Assembly: GCA_913009285.1 (NCBI GenBank)
Contig: CAJVYE010000065.1
Coordinates: forward strand, 1 to 6,446
Length of the DNA stretch: 6,446 bases
Direction: 5' to 3'
Source: an uncultured Nitrospirota bacterium
Lineage (GTDB): Bacteria; Nitrospinota; Nitrospinia; SZUA-224
The notes beneath the pieces are model-generated. The model ran no database searches. It was given only the letters and a program-made list of their open reading frames with translations, and had not been told where the DNA came from. Below are positions 1 through 5,766 of this stretch, one piece after another. Within the stretch, counting starts at the first letter, position 1; each line of letters begins with the position of its first letter. Position numbers and translations under genes: made by a program.

Positions 1-1
1 G

Positions 2-637
2 GTGGAGTATATTATTCCTGATATTACTATTATAAAGACAAGCAATGATTATCAGATCATATTTAATGATGATGGTATGCCGACATTGAAGATTAACCAA
101 TTTTATCGAGATATACTCAGAAGGAAAAACAAGTCCGACCCAACACGGGAGTATTTAGAAGACAAGTTTCGTTCTGCGCTGTGGTTATTAAAGGGTATTG
201 AACAACGGAGGCAGACTATATATAAGGTAGTGACGAGTATTATTAAGTTCCAGCGGGAATTTCTTGATAAGGGGTTATCTTATCTGAAACCACTGGTTCT
301 GAGGACTGTTGCAGATGACATTGAGATGCATGAATCTACCGTCAGTAGGGTAACCACTAATAAGTATGTGCATACACCACAAGGTATCTATGAATTAAAA
401 TTCTTTTTCCATAGCGGAATCAACTCTGTAGAAGGAGATATGATGTCTTCTGTTATGGTTAAGGATATGATAAAGAAGATTGTTTCTGAAGAGGATTCTA
501 CAAAACCAATTAGTGATAGGCAGATTGGTGAGATGCTGAGGGAAAAGGATGTTAGTATTGCAAGGAGGACTATCACAAAGTATCGTAAGGAACTTAAGAT
601 CCCTCCAGCCAACAGACGAAAAAAGATATTTATGTGA
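2..637 (+). CDS. rpoN: RNA polymerase sigma-54 factor, C-terminal part (5' truncated by window edge)
   Basis: This is the last 211 residues of sigma-54, the alternative sigma factor that recognises -24/-12 promoters and needs AAA+ activators to open DNA. The visible part begins in the core-binding region (YIIPDITI near residue 3, then the PTLKIN stretch at 27-32). It continues into the helix-turn-helix, where HESTVSRVTTNKYVHTP (110-126) matches the family's hallmark segment almost exactly. It ends with the RpoN box, ARRTITKYRK at 187-196, the signature that reads the -24 element; it differs from the common ARRTVAKYRE at only three positions. The first codon in frame is GTG at position 2, but it lies inside the conserved core-binding domain, so it is not the start; more than half the protein lies left of the window. 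Immediately downstream hpf and ptsN follow, the usual companions of rpoN. Identification is secure. Confidence 0.97.
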   Translation: MEYIIPDITIIKTSNDYQIIFNDDGMPTLKINQFYRDILRRKNKSDPTREYLEDKFRSALWLLKGIEQRRQTIYKVVTSIIKFQREFLDKGLSYLKPLVLRTVADDIEMHESTVSRVTTNKYVHTPQGIYELKFFFHSGINSVEGDMMSSVMVKDMIKKIVSEEDSTKPISDRQIGEMLREKDVSIARRTITKYRKELKIPPANRRKKIFM

Positions 638-656
638 CCTTATACCTAACATTTGT

Positions 657-670
657 AACCGTTCACGGTT
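657..670. repeat. Short inverted repeat after rpoN
   Basis: AACCGT (657-662) and ACGGTT (665-670) form a perfect 6-bp inverted repeat with a 2-nt centre, 19 nt after the rpoN stop. The centre is too small for an easy RNA hairpin and no T-run follows, so it does not look like a terminator. It could be a protein-binding site or part of the adjoining repeat array. Confidence 0.4.
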
Positions 671-671
671 T

Positions 672-699
672 GAAATTAGAAATTAGAAATTGGAAATTT
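672..699 (+). repeat. Heptanucleotide tandem repeat, four units (GAAATTA type)
   Basis: Four consecutive 7-nt units read GAAATTA, GAAATTA, GAAATTG, GAAATTT, differing only in the last base. The array lies 34 nt after the rpoN stop codon, outside any gene. It resembles in layout the short tandem heptamer repeats known from cyanobacterial intergenic DNA, although the sequence differs. No function is evident. Confidence 0.75.
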
Positions 700-772
700 G
701 TGTTATCGTAATAATTCACCACGGAAAGACACGGAATATCACTGGAATTTATTAATATTCATCTCACGATTC

Positions 773-789
773 AGCGTTCTGTGAACGCT
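773..789. repeat. Small perfect hairpin in the rpoN-hpf gap
   Basis: AGCGTTC (773-779) and GAACGCT (783-789) are perfect 7-bp arms around a TGT loop. A run of six T residues follows only from 798, eight bases beyond the stem, which is too far for a standard intrinsic terminator. It may be a weak rpoN terminator or internal structure of a degraded repeat element that starts near 717. Confidence 0.45.
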
Positions 790-838
790 TACTAACATTT
801 TTTACCTTTTTCGTGTTCAGATTTAGGCCGAACCATTA

Positions 839-916
839 AATATCAAAATATACATTTTAAAGATAAATTGAAGTATTCAAAAATATATTTACCTTTTATA
901 TGTTTATTTTGATATT
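839..916. repeat. 78-bp imperfect palindrome (MITE-like or structured leader)
   Basis: Arms 839-868 and 887-916 pair at 26 of 30 positions. The outer 12 bp (AATATCAAAATA against TATTTTGATATT) are perfect. The mismatches are isolated single positions at 851, 856, 858 and 863 of the left arm. The 18-nt apex contains a further small hairpin, TTGAA-GTA-TTCAA at 868-880. The element is almost entirely A/T. No clear target duplication flanks it (left flank ends TTA, right flank begins ATA). It could be a small non-autonomous mobile element, or a long stem-loop in the 5' leader of hpf if transcription begins upstream of it. Confidence 0.7.
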
Positions 917-1053
917 ATAGTCAGATGATGGTGAATGAAAAGAGAGGATGTTAAGTTATTTTTTAGCGAGCCCTAAGATGGGATGCGAAAATGAGAAGTT
1001 ATTTTTGTGTAAGTTCTTAACCACTGTAAACTGTTACGCTTTATTATAATAAG

Positions 1054-1070
1054 AAGGAGGGATACAGGTG
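1054..1070 (+). promoter_or_regulatory. Strong ribosome binding site fixing the GTG start of hpf
   Basis: AAGGAGG at 1054-1060 is a near-perfect Shine-Dalgarno sequence. It ends 7 nt before the GTG codon at 1068-1070, which settles GTG as the start of hpf. Confidence 0.85.
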
Positions 1071-1631
1071 CAAGTAACTGTTACAGGAAGAAGGATAGAG
1101 ATGACAGATGCACTGAGGAACTATGCAGAGGAAAAGGTATTAAAAAAGGTAAAAAGGTATCTGGATCGTACAATCGATGCCCATATAGTATTATCAGTGG
1201 AAAAATACAGACATATAGCAGAAGTTATTATAAATGTCAGTGGGACAATAATTCATAGCAAAGAAGAGACAGAGGATATGTATTCCTCTATTGATGGTGC
1301 TGTGGATAAGATTGAACGACAGATAAAGCGGCATAAGGAAAGGATTGTTGCCTTGAAGAGCAAAAGAGAGGCAGAATTAGGTGAAAGAGAAGAGGGTATC
1401 AAGGAAACTACTACTACTAATAATAAAGAGGTTCAAGGAGATAATACAGAAAGACCACGAATTATCAAGAAAAAGCGATTAGAGGCAGAATCTATGTCTG
1501 TTGAAGAAGCTGTGAAGCTGATGGATATACAAAATAGTAATTTCCTTGTCTTTACAAATTCTAAGAATGACAAGGTTAATGTTCTTTACCAGATGAAAGA
1601 TGGAAACTATGGTTTGATAGAACCTAATTAA
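1068..1631 (+). CDS. hpf: Ribosome hibernation promoting factor, long form
   Basis: This 187-residue protein binds the 30S decoding centre in resting cells and, in its long form, promotes pairing of inactive 70S ribosomes into 100S dimers. Residues 1-100 are the N-terminal HPF/YfiA domain: it opens QVTVTGRRIEMTDALRNYAE and contains the DMYSSIDGAVDKIERQIKRHKE helix near 70-91. A polar linker (about 101-128, with a TTTTNN run) leads to the C-terminal dimerisation domain, about 130-187, ending in NVLYQMKDGNYGLIEPN as the family does. The usual KPM motif before the SVEEAV segment is replaced by AESM. The length fits long-form HPF and not the short 95-residue enterobacterial version. The start is GTG behind an excellent ribosome site. 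It lies between rpoN and ptsN as in many Gram-negative genomes. A hairpin with a T-run follows the gene, so it may be transcribed apart from ptsN. Confidence 0.95.
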   Translation: MQVTVTGRRIEMTDALRNYAEEKVLKKVKRYLDRTIDAHIVLSVEKYRHIAEVIINVSGTIIHSKEETEDMYSSIDGAVDKIERQIKRHKERIVALKSKREAELGEREEGIKETTTTNNKEVQGDNTERPRIIKKKRLEAESMSVEEAVKLMDIQNSNFLVFTNSKNDKVNVLYQMKDGNYGLIEPN

Positions 1632-1674
1632 ATTGTATAGGAATTTTCATTTTAAGATTACTAAAATTAACTAA

Positions 1675-1773
1675 TTACCGCAGAGACACAGAGAGTAATA
1701 TTTTGTAAGTTCAAATTGATTCAATTTGAACTTACAACATTTTTTATTCAGCGTCTCAATGCCTCTGCGGTAA
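1675..1773. repeat. Terminal-inverted-repeat element between hpf and ptsN
   Basis: The ends TTACCGCAGAG (1675-1685) and CTCTGCGGTAA (1763-1773) are perfect 11-bp inverted repeats. The similarity continues inward in weaker form: ACACAGAGAG on the left corresponds to CATTGAGACG on the reverse complement of the right. Inside lies a 17-bp perfect palindrome (1703-1737). The CCGCAGAG-ACACAGAG wording is of a kind I recall from dispersed intergenic repeats in environmental bacterial genomes, which is recollection and not a search result. No transposase is encoded, so if mobile it would be a non-autonomous element of about 99 bp. It ends 29 nt before the ptsN start. Confidence 0.7.
1703..1745 (+). 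terminator. Probable intrinsic terminator of hpf
   Basis: Arms 1703-1719 and 1721-1737 are perfect inverted repeats of 17 nt around a single central T. As RNA they could form a stem of about 16 bp with a 3-nt loop. Six T residues follow at 1740-1745, two bases after the stem. The stem is A/U-rich, weaker than a classic terminator but long. No T-run exists on the other side, so it would act only on the plus strand. It sits inside the terminal-inverted-repeat element. Confidence 0.6.
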
Positions 1774-1802
1774 AAATAGATCGACTAAGATAATAAGTTC
1801 CA

Positions 1803-2285
1803 ATGAGAATAACAGAGATATTAAACAGAGAATTAATTGTTGCTAATTTAAAGGCCAGAGATAAAAGAGGGGTAATTGAGGAACTTTCAGAGTTTCTTTT
1901 CAGAAAGGAAAAGATAAAAGAGAAGGATCAACTTGTAAATGCCCTCCTTGAGAGAGAGAAATTAGGAAGTACGGGAATAGGTGACAATGTTGCCATTCCT
2001 CATACCAAACAGAAAGAGTTACAAGATATATTAGCGGTCTTCGGAAGATCAAAGGAGGGTATAGAATTTGATTCCATGGATGGAAAACCTGTACAGTTTG
2101 TATGCCTTCTAGTTGCCCCTGAAGATTCTGTTGGAACACACCTTAAGGCCCTAGCCAAGATATCGAGACTCTTAAAGAGCAATTCTTTTCGTACAATATT
2201 ACTGAATGCGGAGAATGAGGATGATATATATCAGATAATATTAAAAGAGGATATAGAGCTAGAGAACAGCGTGGAGGGAAGATGA
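1803..2285 (+). CDS. ptsN: PTS IIA protein, nitrogen-regulatory/fructose type (PtsN family)
   Basis: This is a soluble 160-residue EIIA domain that accepts phosphate on histidine and, in the PTS-Ntr system, acts as a regulator instead of feeding a sugar transporter. The family's phosphorylation motif is present as GIGDNVAIPHTK (58-69), with His67 the predicted phosphosite. A second conserved histidine, His113, lies in the GTHLKALAKISRLL segment (111-124). The N-terminus (MRITEILNRELIVANLKARDK) matches PtsN-type proteins and supports ATG 1803, yet no clear Shine-Dalgarno sequence precedes it; the repeat element ends only 29 nt upstream and may have replaced the original leader. The stop codon overlaps the start of the next PTS gene by 4 nt, so the two are likely translationally coupled. 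Its place downstream of rpoN and hpf favours the nitrogen-regulatory role over fructose uptake, and no IIB or IIC component is nearby. Confidence 0.92.
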   Translation: MRITEILNRELIVANLKARDKRGVIEELSEFLFRKEKIKEKDQLVNALLEREKLGSTGIGDNVAIPHTKQKELQDILAVFGRSKEGIEFDSMDGKPVQFVCLLVAPEDSVGTHLKALAKISRLLKSNSFRTILLNAENEDDIYQIILKEDIELENSVEGR

Positions 2286-2698
2286 TAGGGGCTGTGATAG
2301 TAACTCATGGTAATTTAGGTATAGAGTTGTTAAAGACTGCTGAAATAATTGTAGGCAAGACGAGAAATATAAGTGTTGTCTCTATTGACCAAAAGGATAG
2401 TGTAGATTCAGCGAGGGAGAGGGTAAAGACGGCTATCAAAGATGTTGATGCAGGAGATGGGGTTTTACTGCTAACTGATATGTTTGGAGGGACTCCTTCT
2501 AATATAGGTATATCTTTTCTGGATGAACTTAATATTGAGGTGGTCTCAGGGGTAAATCTCCCGATGCTAATGAAAATTTCATCTATGGAAGAAAAATCGG
2601 ATCTTAGAGAGGTTGCAAATCTTATCAAGGAATATGGAAAGGAGAATATCTCTGTTGCAAGTGATCTTTTATCCAAGCATGTTGAAAGGGGAAGCTGA
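2282..2698 (+). CDS. PTS IIA protein, mannose family (EIIA-Man-like)
   Basis: This 138-residue protein is the IIA domain of the mannose-type PTS, a cytoplasmic phosphocarrier. The N-terminal strand and active site read GAVIVTHGNLG, with His9 the predicted phosphohistidine. LLLTDMFGGTPSNIG (62-76) and VVSGVNLPML (87-96) are the other hallmark segments, both lining the active site. The length equals a stand-alone IIA domain, with no fused IIB. It starts at an ATG overlapping the ptsN stop (ATGA), behind a GGAGG at 2273-2277, and ends 2 nt before ptsI. No mannose-type IIB, IIC or IID genes are present, so a regulatory or phosphate-sink role is more likely than sugar import. In many Gram-negative bacteria a gene of this family sits directly before ptsH and ptsI; here ptsH is absent. 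Confidence 0.92.
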   Translation: MIGAVIVTHGNLGIELLKTAEIIVGKTRNISVVSIDQKDSVDSARERVKTAIKDVDAGDGVLLLTDMFGGTPSNIGISFLDELNIEVVSGVNLPMLMKISSMEEKSDLREVANLIKEYGKENISVASDLLSKHVERGS

Positions 2699-2700
2699 AC

Positions 2701-4434
2701 GTGTTTAAGGGTATAGGGGTTTCACGTGGAATAGCTTTGGGTAGGGTCTGCCTTGTGGATCGTTCAAGCATATGTGCAGTGAAGTACAAGTTAGAGAAAT
2801 CAAAGATCGATGATGAAGTGAGACGATTCCTGGATGCGCTTGAGGATTCCAAATCACAAATCAGAGAGATTAGAAATCGGGTATCCAAGGATGTGGGATC
2901 AAAACATGTTTATATTTTAGATACCTACATAATGATCTTAGAGGATGAGATGCTGATCAATGAGACTGTTAGTGGGATTAAAGGGGAATGTGTCAATGCC
3001 GAGTGGGCCTTAAAGGTCTCACTGGATCGTTTTGCTGGACTCTTTGATGGTGTTGAGGATGAATATCTGAGAGGAAGAAAGGTGGATATACAACAGGTGG
3101 GGAATCAAATCATGAGGAACCTAACTGGATACCCACAAGAAAGCCTATCCGAGATGGATGAATCAGTTGTCATAGTAACTCACGATATTGCCCCTTCTGA
3201 TACTATTCAAATGACATCGAAAAAGGTATTAGGTTTTGTTACTGATATGGGAGGTAAGACCTCTCATACTGGGATTATGGCATCTGCATTAGGGATACCT
3301 GCTGTAGTAGGCCTAAAGGATATAACTACCAAGGTGAAAACAGGTGATTCAATAGCGGTAGATGGAGAGGACGGAACTGTTGTAATAAATCCTACTGAGA
3401 AAGATCTTCAATATTTTTCAAAGAAAGAGCAGAGGAATAAATATCATGAAAAGAAATTAGGAGAGATCAAGGACCTGCCGGCTGAGACCAAGGATGGCTA
3501 CCAGGTCAAACTTATGGCAAATATAGAGTACTCTAATGAAATTAGCTCTGTCCTTAATTATGGTGCGGAGGGGATTGGTCTCTATAGGACAGAGTATCTA
3601 TACCTTAACAGAAGAGATCTTCCATCAGAAGAGGATCATTTTCTCGATTACAAAAAGATAGCAGAAGGGGTATATCCTAAGAGTGTTGTAATCAGGACAT
3701 TGGACATAGGTGGTGATAAATTAGATTTCCATTTAAACCCGATACAAGAGGCAAATCCAGCTTTAGGATTAAGAGGGATCAGGTATTGCCTTACACATGT
3801 TGATATATTTAAGACTCAGTTAAAAGGAATATTAAGAGCAAGTCATTATGGAGATCTAAAGATAATGTATCCTATGATTTCCGGTATAGAAGAAATTAGG
3901 CAGGCGAATCAGATATTAAAAAAGGTACAGGATGAGTTGAGACGTGAGGGGATACCCTTTAATGAAGATATTGAAATTGGGGTATTGATAGAAACCCCTT
4001 CAGCCGTGATGGTTGCATCTCTTTTAGCTAAAGAGGTAAATTTCTTTAGCATAGGGACCAATGATCTAATTCAGTATGCCCTGGCTATTGATAGGATCAA
4101 TGAACGGGTTGCATATCTATATCAACCATTACATCCTTCTATCTTGAGGATGATTAAGAGAGTCGTCTCTGCTGCTCATAAAGAGGGAATCAGGGTAGGA
4201 ATATGTGGGGAAATGGGTGGAGATCCTTTAAATATACTGATATTGTTAGGATTAGGTGAGATAAGAGAATTAAGTATGAATCCTCGCTCAATTCCTGAAA
4301 TAAAGAGGATGATTCGTCTTATTACACTAGAGGATGTAAGGATGATTGCTGATACAACAATGTCCCTCACATCTGTCAATGAAATAAACGAATTTGCCAG
4401 GAAAGAGCTAGAGAGATTAGGTAGTAAGGAGTAA
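2701..4434 (+). CDS. ptsI: Phosphoenolpyruvate-protein phosphotransferase (PTS enzyme I)
   Basis: Enzyme I autophosphorylates from PEP and passes the phosphate to HPr, starting the PTS relay in the cytoplasm. The 577-residue length matches the standard enzyme. The N-terminal domain opens FKGIGVSRGIALGRV. The swivelling phosphohistidine domain carries TDMGGKTSHTGIMASALGIPAVVG (181-204), with His189 the active residue. The PEP-binding barrel shows GIGLYRTEYLY (291-301), IRTLDIGGDK (331-340), NPALGLRGIR (352-361), ETPSAV (431-436), SIGTNDLIQYALAIDR (450-465) and the catalytic cysteine Cys502 in GICGEMGGDP. All key residues are present. The start is GTG 2701, 2 nt after the preceding stop, with AAAGGGG at 2685-2691 as ribosome site. 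There is no N-terminal GAF domain, so this is not the PtsP form, and no fused HPr. The partner HPr is not encoded in the window. Confidence 0.97.
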   Translation: MFKGIGVSRGIALGRVCLVDRSSICAVKYKLEKSKIDDEVRRFLDALEDSKSQIREIRNRVSKDVGSKHVYILDTYIMILEDEMLINETVSGIKGECVNAEWALKVSLDRFAGLFDGVEDEYLRGRKVDIQQVGNQIMRNLTGYPQESLSEMDESVVIVTHDIAPSDTIQMTSKKVLGFVTDMGGKTSHTGIMASALGIPAVVGLKDITTKVKTGDSIAVDGEDGTVVINPTEKDLQYFSKKEQRNKYHEKKLGEIKDLPAETKDGYQVKLMANIEYSNEISSVLNYGAEGIGLYRTEYLYLNRRDLPSEEDHFLDYKKIAEGVYPKSVVIRTLDIGGDKLDFHLNPIQEANPALGLRGIRYCLTHVDIFKTQLKGILRASHYGDLKIMYPMISGIEEIRQANQILKKVQDELRREGIPFNEDIEIGVLIETPSAVMVASLLAKEVNFFSIGTNDLIQYALAIDRINERVAYLYQPLHPSILRMIKRVVSAAHKEGIRVGICGEMGGDPLNILILLGLGEIRELSMNPRSIPEIKRMIRLITLEDVRMIADTTMSLTSVNEINEFARKELERLGSKE

Positions 4435-4510
4435 GTACTAAATTCAAAATCCTAATGTTCAAAACATTGTTTGCGAATTTCGATGTTTGTTAAAAATCTT
4501 AGCAACGTGA

Positions 4511-4545
4511 TACTGCATACTGCCTAGTGCCTACTGTTTTGTGCT
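4511..4545 (+). repeat. Degenerate heptanucleotide tandem repeat (TACTGCC type)
   Basis: Successive 7-nt units read TACTGCA, TACTGCC, TAGTGCC and TACTGTT (4511-4538), followed by a poorer fifth unit, TTGTGCT, to 4545. It lies in the 171-nt gap between ptsI and metK, whose first part (4435-4510) is AT-rich DNA in which I see no gene or clear terminator. It is the second heptamer array of the window, with a sequence unrelated to the one at 672-699. Confidence 0.7.
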
Positions 4546-4591
4546 GTGGTTATTAACCCCACAGAAAACTCAGAAGAACCTTATTATTATT

Positions 4592-4608
4592 GGAGGGTTA
4601 TTATTATG
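4592..4608 (+). promoter_or_regulatory. Ribosome binding site fixing the ATG start of metK
   Basis: GGAGG at 4592-4596 lies 9 nt before ATG 4606. A longer in-frame version beginning at GTG 4546 would add 20 residues with no family similarity, would overlap the end of the heptamer array, and has no ribosome site, so ATG 4606 is preferred. Confidence 0.85.
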
Positions 4609-5766
4609 GGAAGGACAAACTTTTTCTTTACGTCAGAGTCGGTCACAGAGGGACATCCTGATAAGATATCTGATCAGATTTCTGATGCGGTACTGGATGA
4701 GATATACAAAGAGGATCCCTATGGAAGGGTAGCTTGTGAGACATTGGTTACTACAGGTCTTGCGTTTATTGCAGGAGAGATCACAACAAGGTGTTATGTT
4801 GATATACCTAAGATAGCCCGGGAGACGATTAAGGAGATTGGGTACACCCGCGCAAAATATGGGTTTGATTACGAGACCTGTGCTGTTATAACATCTATAG
4901 ATGAGCAGTCACCTGATATAGCCATGGGAGTATTAAAGGATAAGGAAGAAGAGCAGGGTGCCGGGGATCAGGGGCTTATGTTCGGATATGCCTCAAATGA
5001 GACCCCAGAGCTGATGCCCCTTCCGATTATGCTTGCTCATAAGTTGGTGATGAAGTTGACAGAGATGAGAAAGAAGGACCTTATTTCTTATCTAAGACCT
5101 GATGGAAAGTCTCAGGTTACTATAGAATATGTGAACGGTAAACCCTTACGTGTTGATACGGTAGTAATCGCTGCACAACACAGCCCTGATATAACCCTAA
5201 AAGAGATGCGCGAAGATATTATAGAAAAGGTGATAAAACCTGTTATTCCACCTGAGTTTCTGGACGAGGAGAATATAAAGTATTTCATCAATCCAACAGG
5301 GCGTTTTGTTGTTGGAGGGCCACAAGGGGATTGTGGACTTACAGGTAGGAAGATAATAGTCGATACATATGGAGGGGTAGGAAGTCATGGAGGAGGGTGT
5401 TTTTCAGGAAAGGATCCCTCAAAGGTCGATAGATCTGCTTCATATATGGCCAGATATATTGCTAAAAATATTGTTGCTGCAAAGTTAGCTGATAAATGCG
5501 AAATTCAATTGGCATACGTTATTGGTGTAGCCGACCCGGTGTCAGTTTTTGTAAATACTAAGGGCACGGGTAAATTAGATGATTCAAAGCTGGAGCAGAT
5601 TGTCAGAAAAGTTTTTCCGCTTACTCCGTCTGGTATAATTAAGCACTTAAAGCTGCTGCGGCCTATTTATAAAAAAACCGCCGCTTATGGCCATTTCGGG
5701 CGTGAATTGCCAGAATTCACCTGGGAGAAAAAAGATATGGTCGGGAGATTAAAAAAGTATGCCTAA
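4606..5766 (+). CDS. metK: S-adenosylmethionine synthetase (methionine adenosyltransferase)
   Basis: MetK makes S-adenosylmethionine from methionine and ATP, releasing phosphate and pyrophosphate; it works as a cytoplasmic tetramer. The 386 residues match the usual size. Motifs in order: [20 protein letters not shown] (9-28, ATP-site histidine His17), [11 protein letters not shown] (118-128), [23 protein letters not shown] (228-250), the glycine-rich loop GGGCFSGKD (262-270, with Cys where Ala is commoner but allowed in the family), [15 protein letters not shown] (270-284), and the C-terminal [14 protein letters not shown] (361-374). The frame is intact. Codon use changes within the gene: up to residue 280 no glycine is GGC and many isoleucines are ATA; afterwards GGC appears and only one of about eight isoleucines is ATA. 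The stop overlaps the next gene by 8 nt. The protein itself looks functional, but its 3' end may come from another genome. Confidence 0.96.
   Translation: MGRTNFFFTSESVTEGHPDKISDQISDAVLDEIYKEDPYGRVACETLVTTGLAFIAGEITTRCYVDIPKIARETIKEIGYTRAKYGFDYETCAVITSIDEQSPDIAMGVLKDKEEEQGAGDQGLMFGYASNETPELMPLPIMLAHKLVMKLTEMRKKDLISYLRPDGKSQVTIEYVNGKPLRVDTVVIAAQHSPDITLKEMREDIIEKVIKPVIPPEFLDEENIKYFINPTGRFVVGGPQGDCGLTGRKIIVDTYGGVGSHGGGCFSGKDPSKVDRSASYMARYIAKNIVAAKLADKCEIQLAYVIGVADPVSVFVNTKGTGKLDDSKLEQIVRKVFPLTPSGIIKHLKLLRPIYKKTAAYGHFGRELPEFTWEKKDMVGRLKKYA

Larger units (their letters stand above)
638..1067. other. 430-nt intergenic region, rpoN to hpf, repeat-rich and gene-free
   Basis: No open reading frame of believable length or recognisable RNA gene is seen here. 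The region holds a short inverted repeat (657-670), a heptamer array (672-699), a sequence resembling one end of a dispersed repeat (717-736), a small hairpin (773-789), a 78-bp imperfect palindrome (839-916), an 11-bp direct repeat (953-963 and 996-1006) and a two-unit heptamer (1023-1036). The hpf promoter should be in here, but I could not find a convincing -35/-10 or -24/-12 pair. The gap is unusually long for an rpoN-hpf junction, and the repeats suggest it has been enlarged by insertions. Confidence 0.7.

Noticed and set aside
388..652. Minus-strand reading frames opposite rpoN
   Set aside because: They are antisense to the conserved helix-turn-helix and RpoN-box coding region and show no recognisable protein features.
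672..699. CRISPR-like repeats
   Set aside because: Units are 7 nt, directly adjacent and without spacers; no cas genes are present.
908..918. TATTAT at 913-918 with TTTACC at 888-893 as an hpf promoter
   Set aside because: The spacer would be 19 nt and the boxes are weak in very AT-rich DNA; not distinguishable from chance.
1045..1050. Perfect TATAAT just before the hpf ribosome site, as a -10 box
   Set aside because: Transcription would begin at about 1057, inside the Shine-Dalgarno sequence, and there is no -35 match at 16-18 nt upstream.
4546..4605. Upstream GTG start giving MetK 20 extra residues
   Set aside because: The extra residues are not family-like and have no ribosome site, while ATG 4606 has GGAGG at good spacing and gives the standard MetK length.
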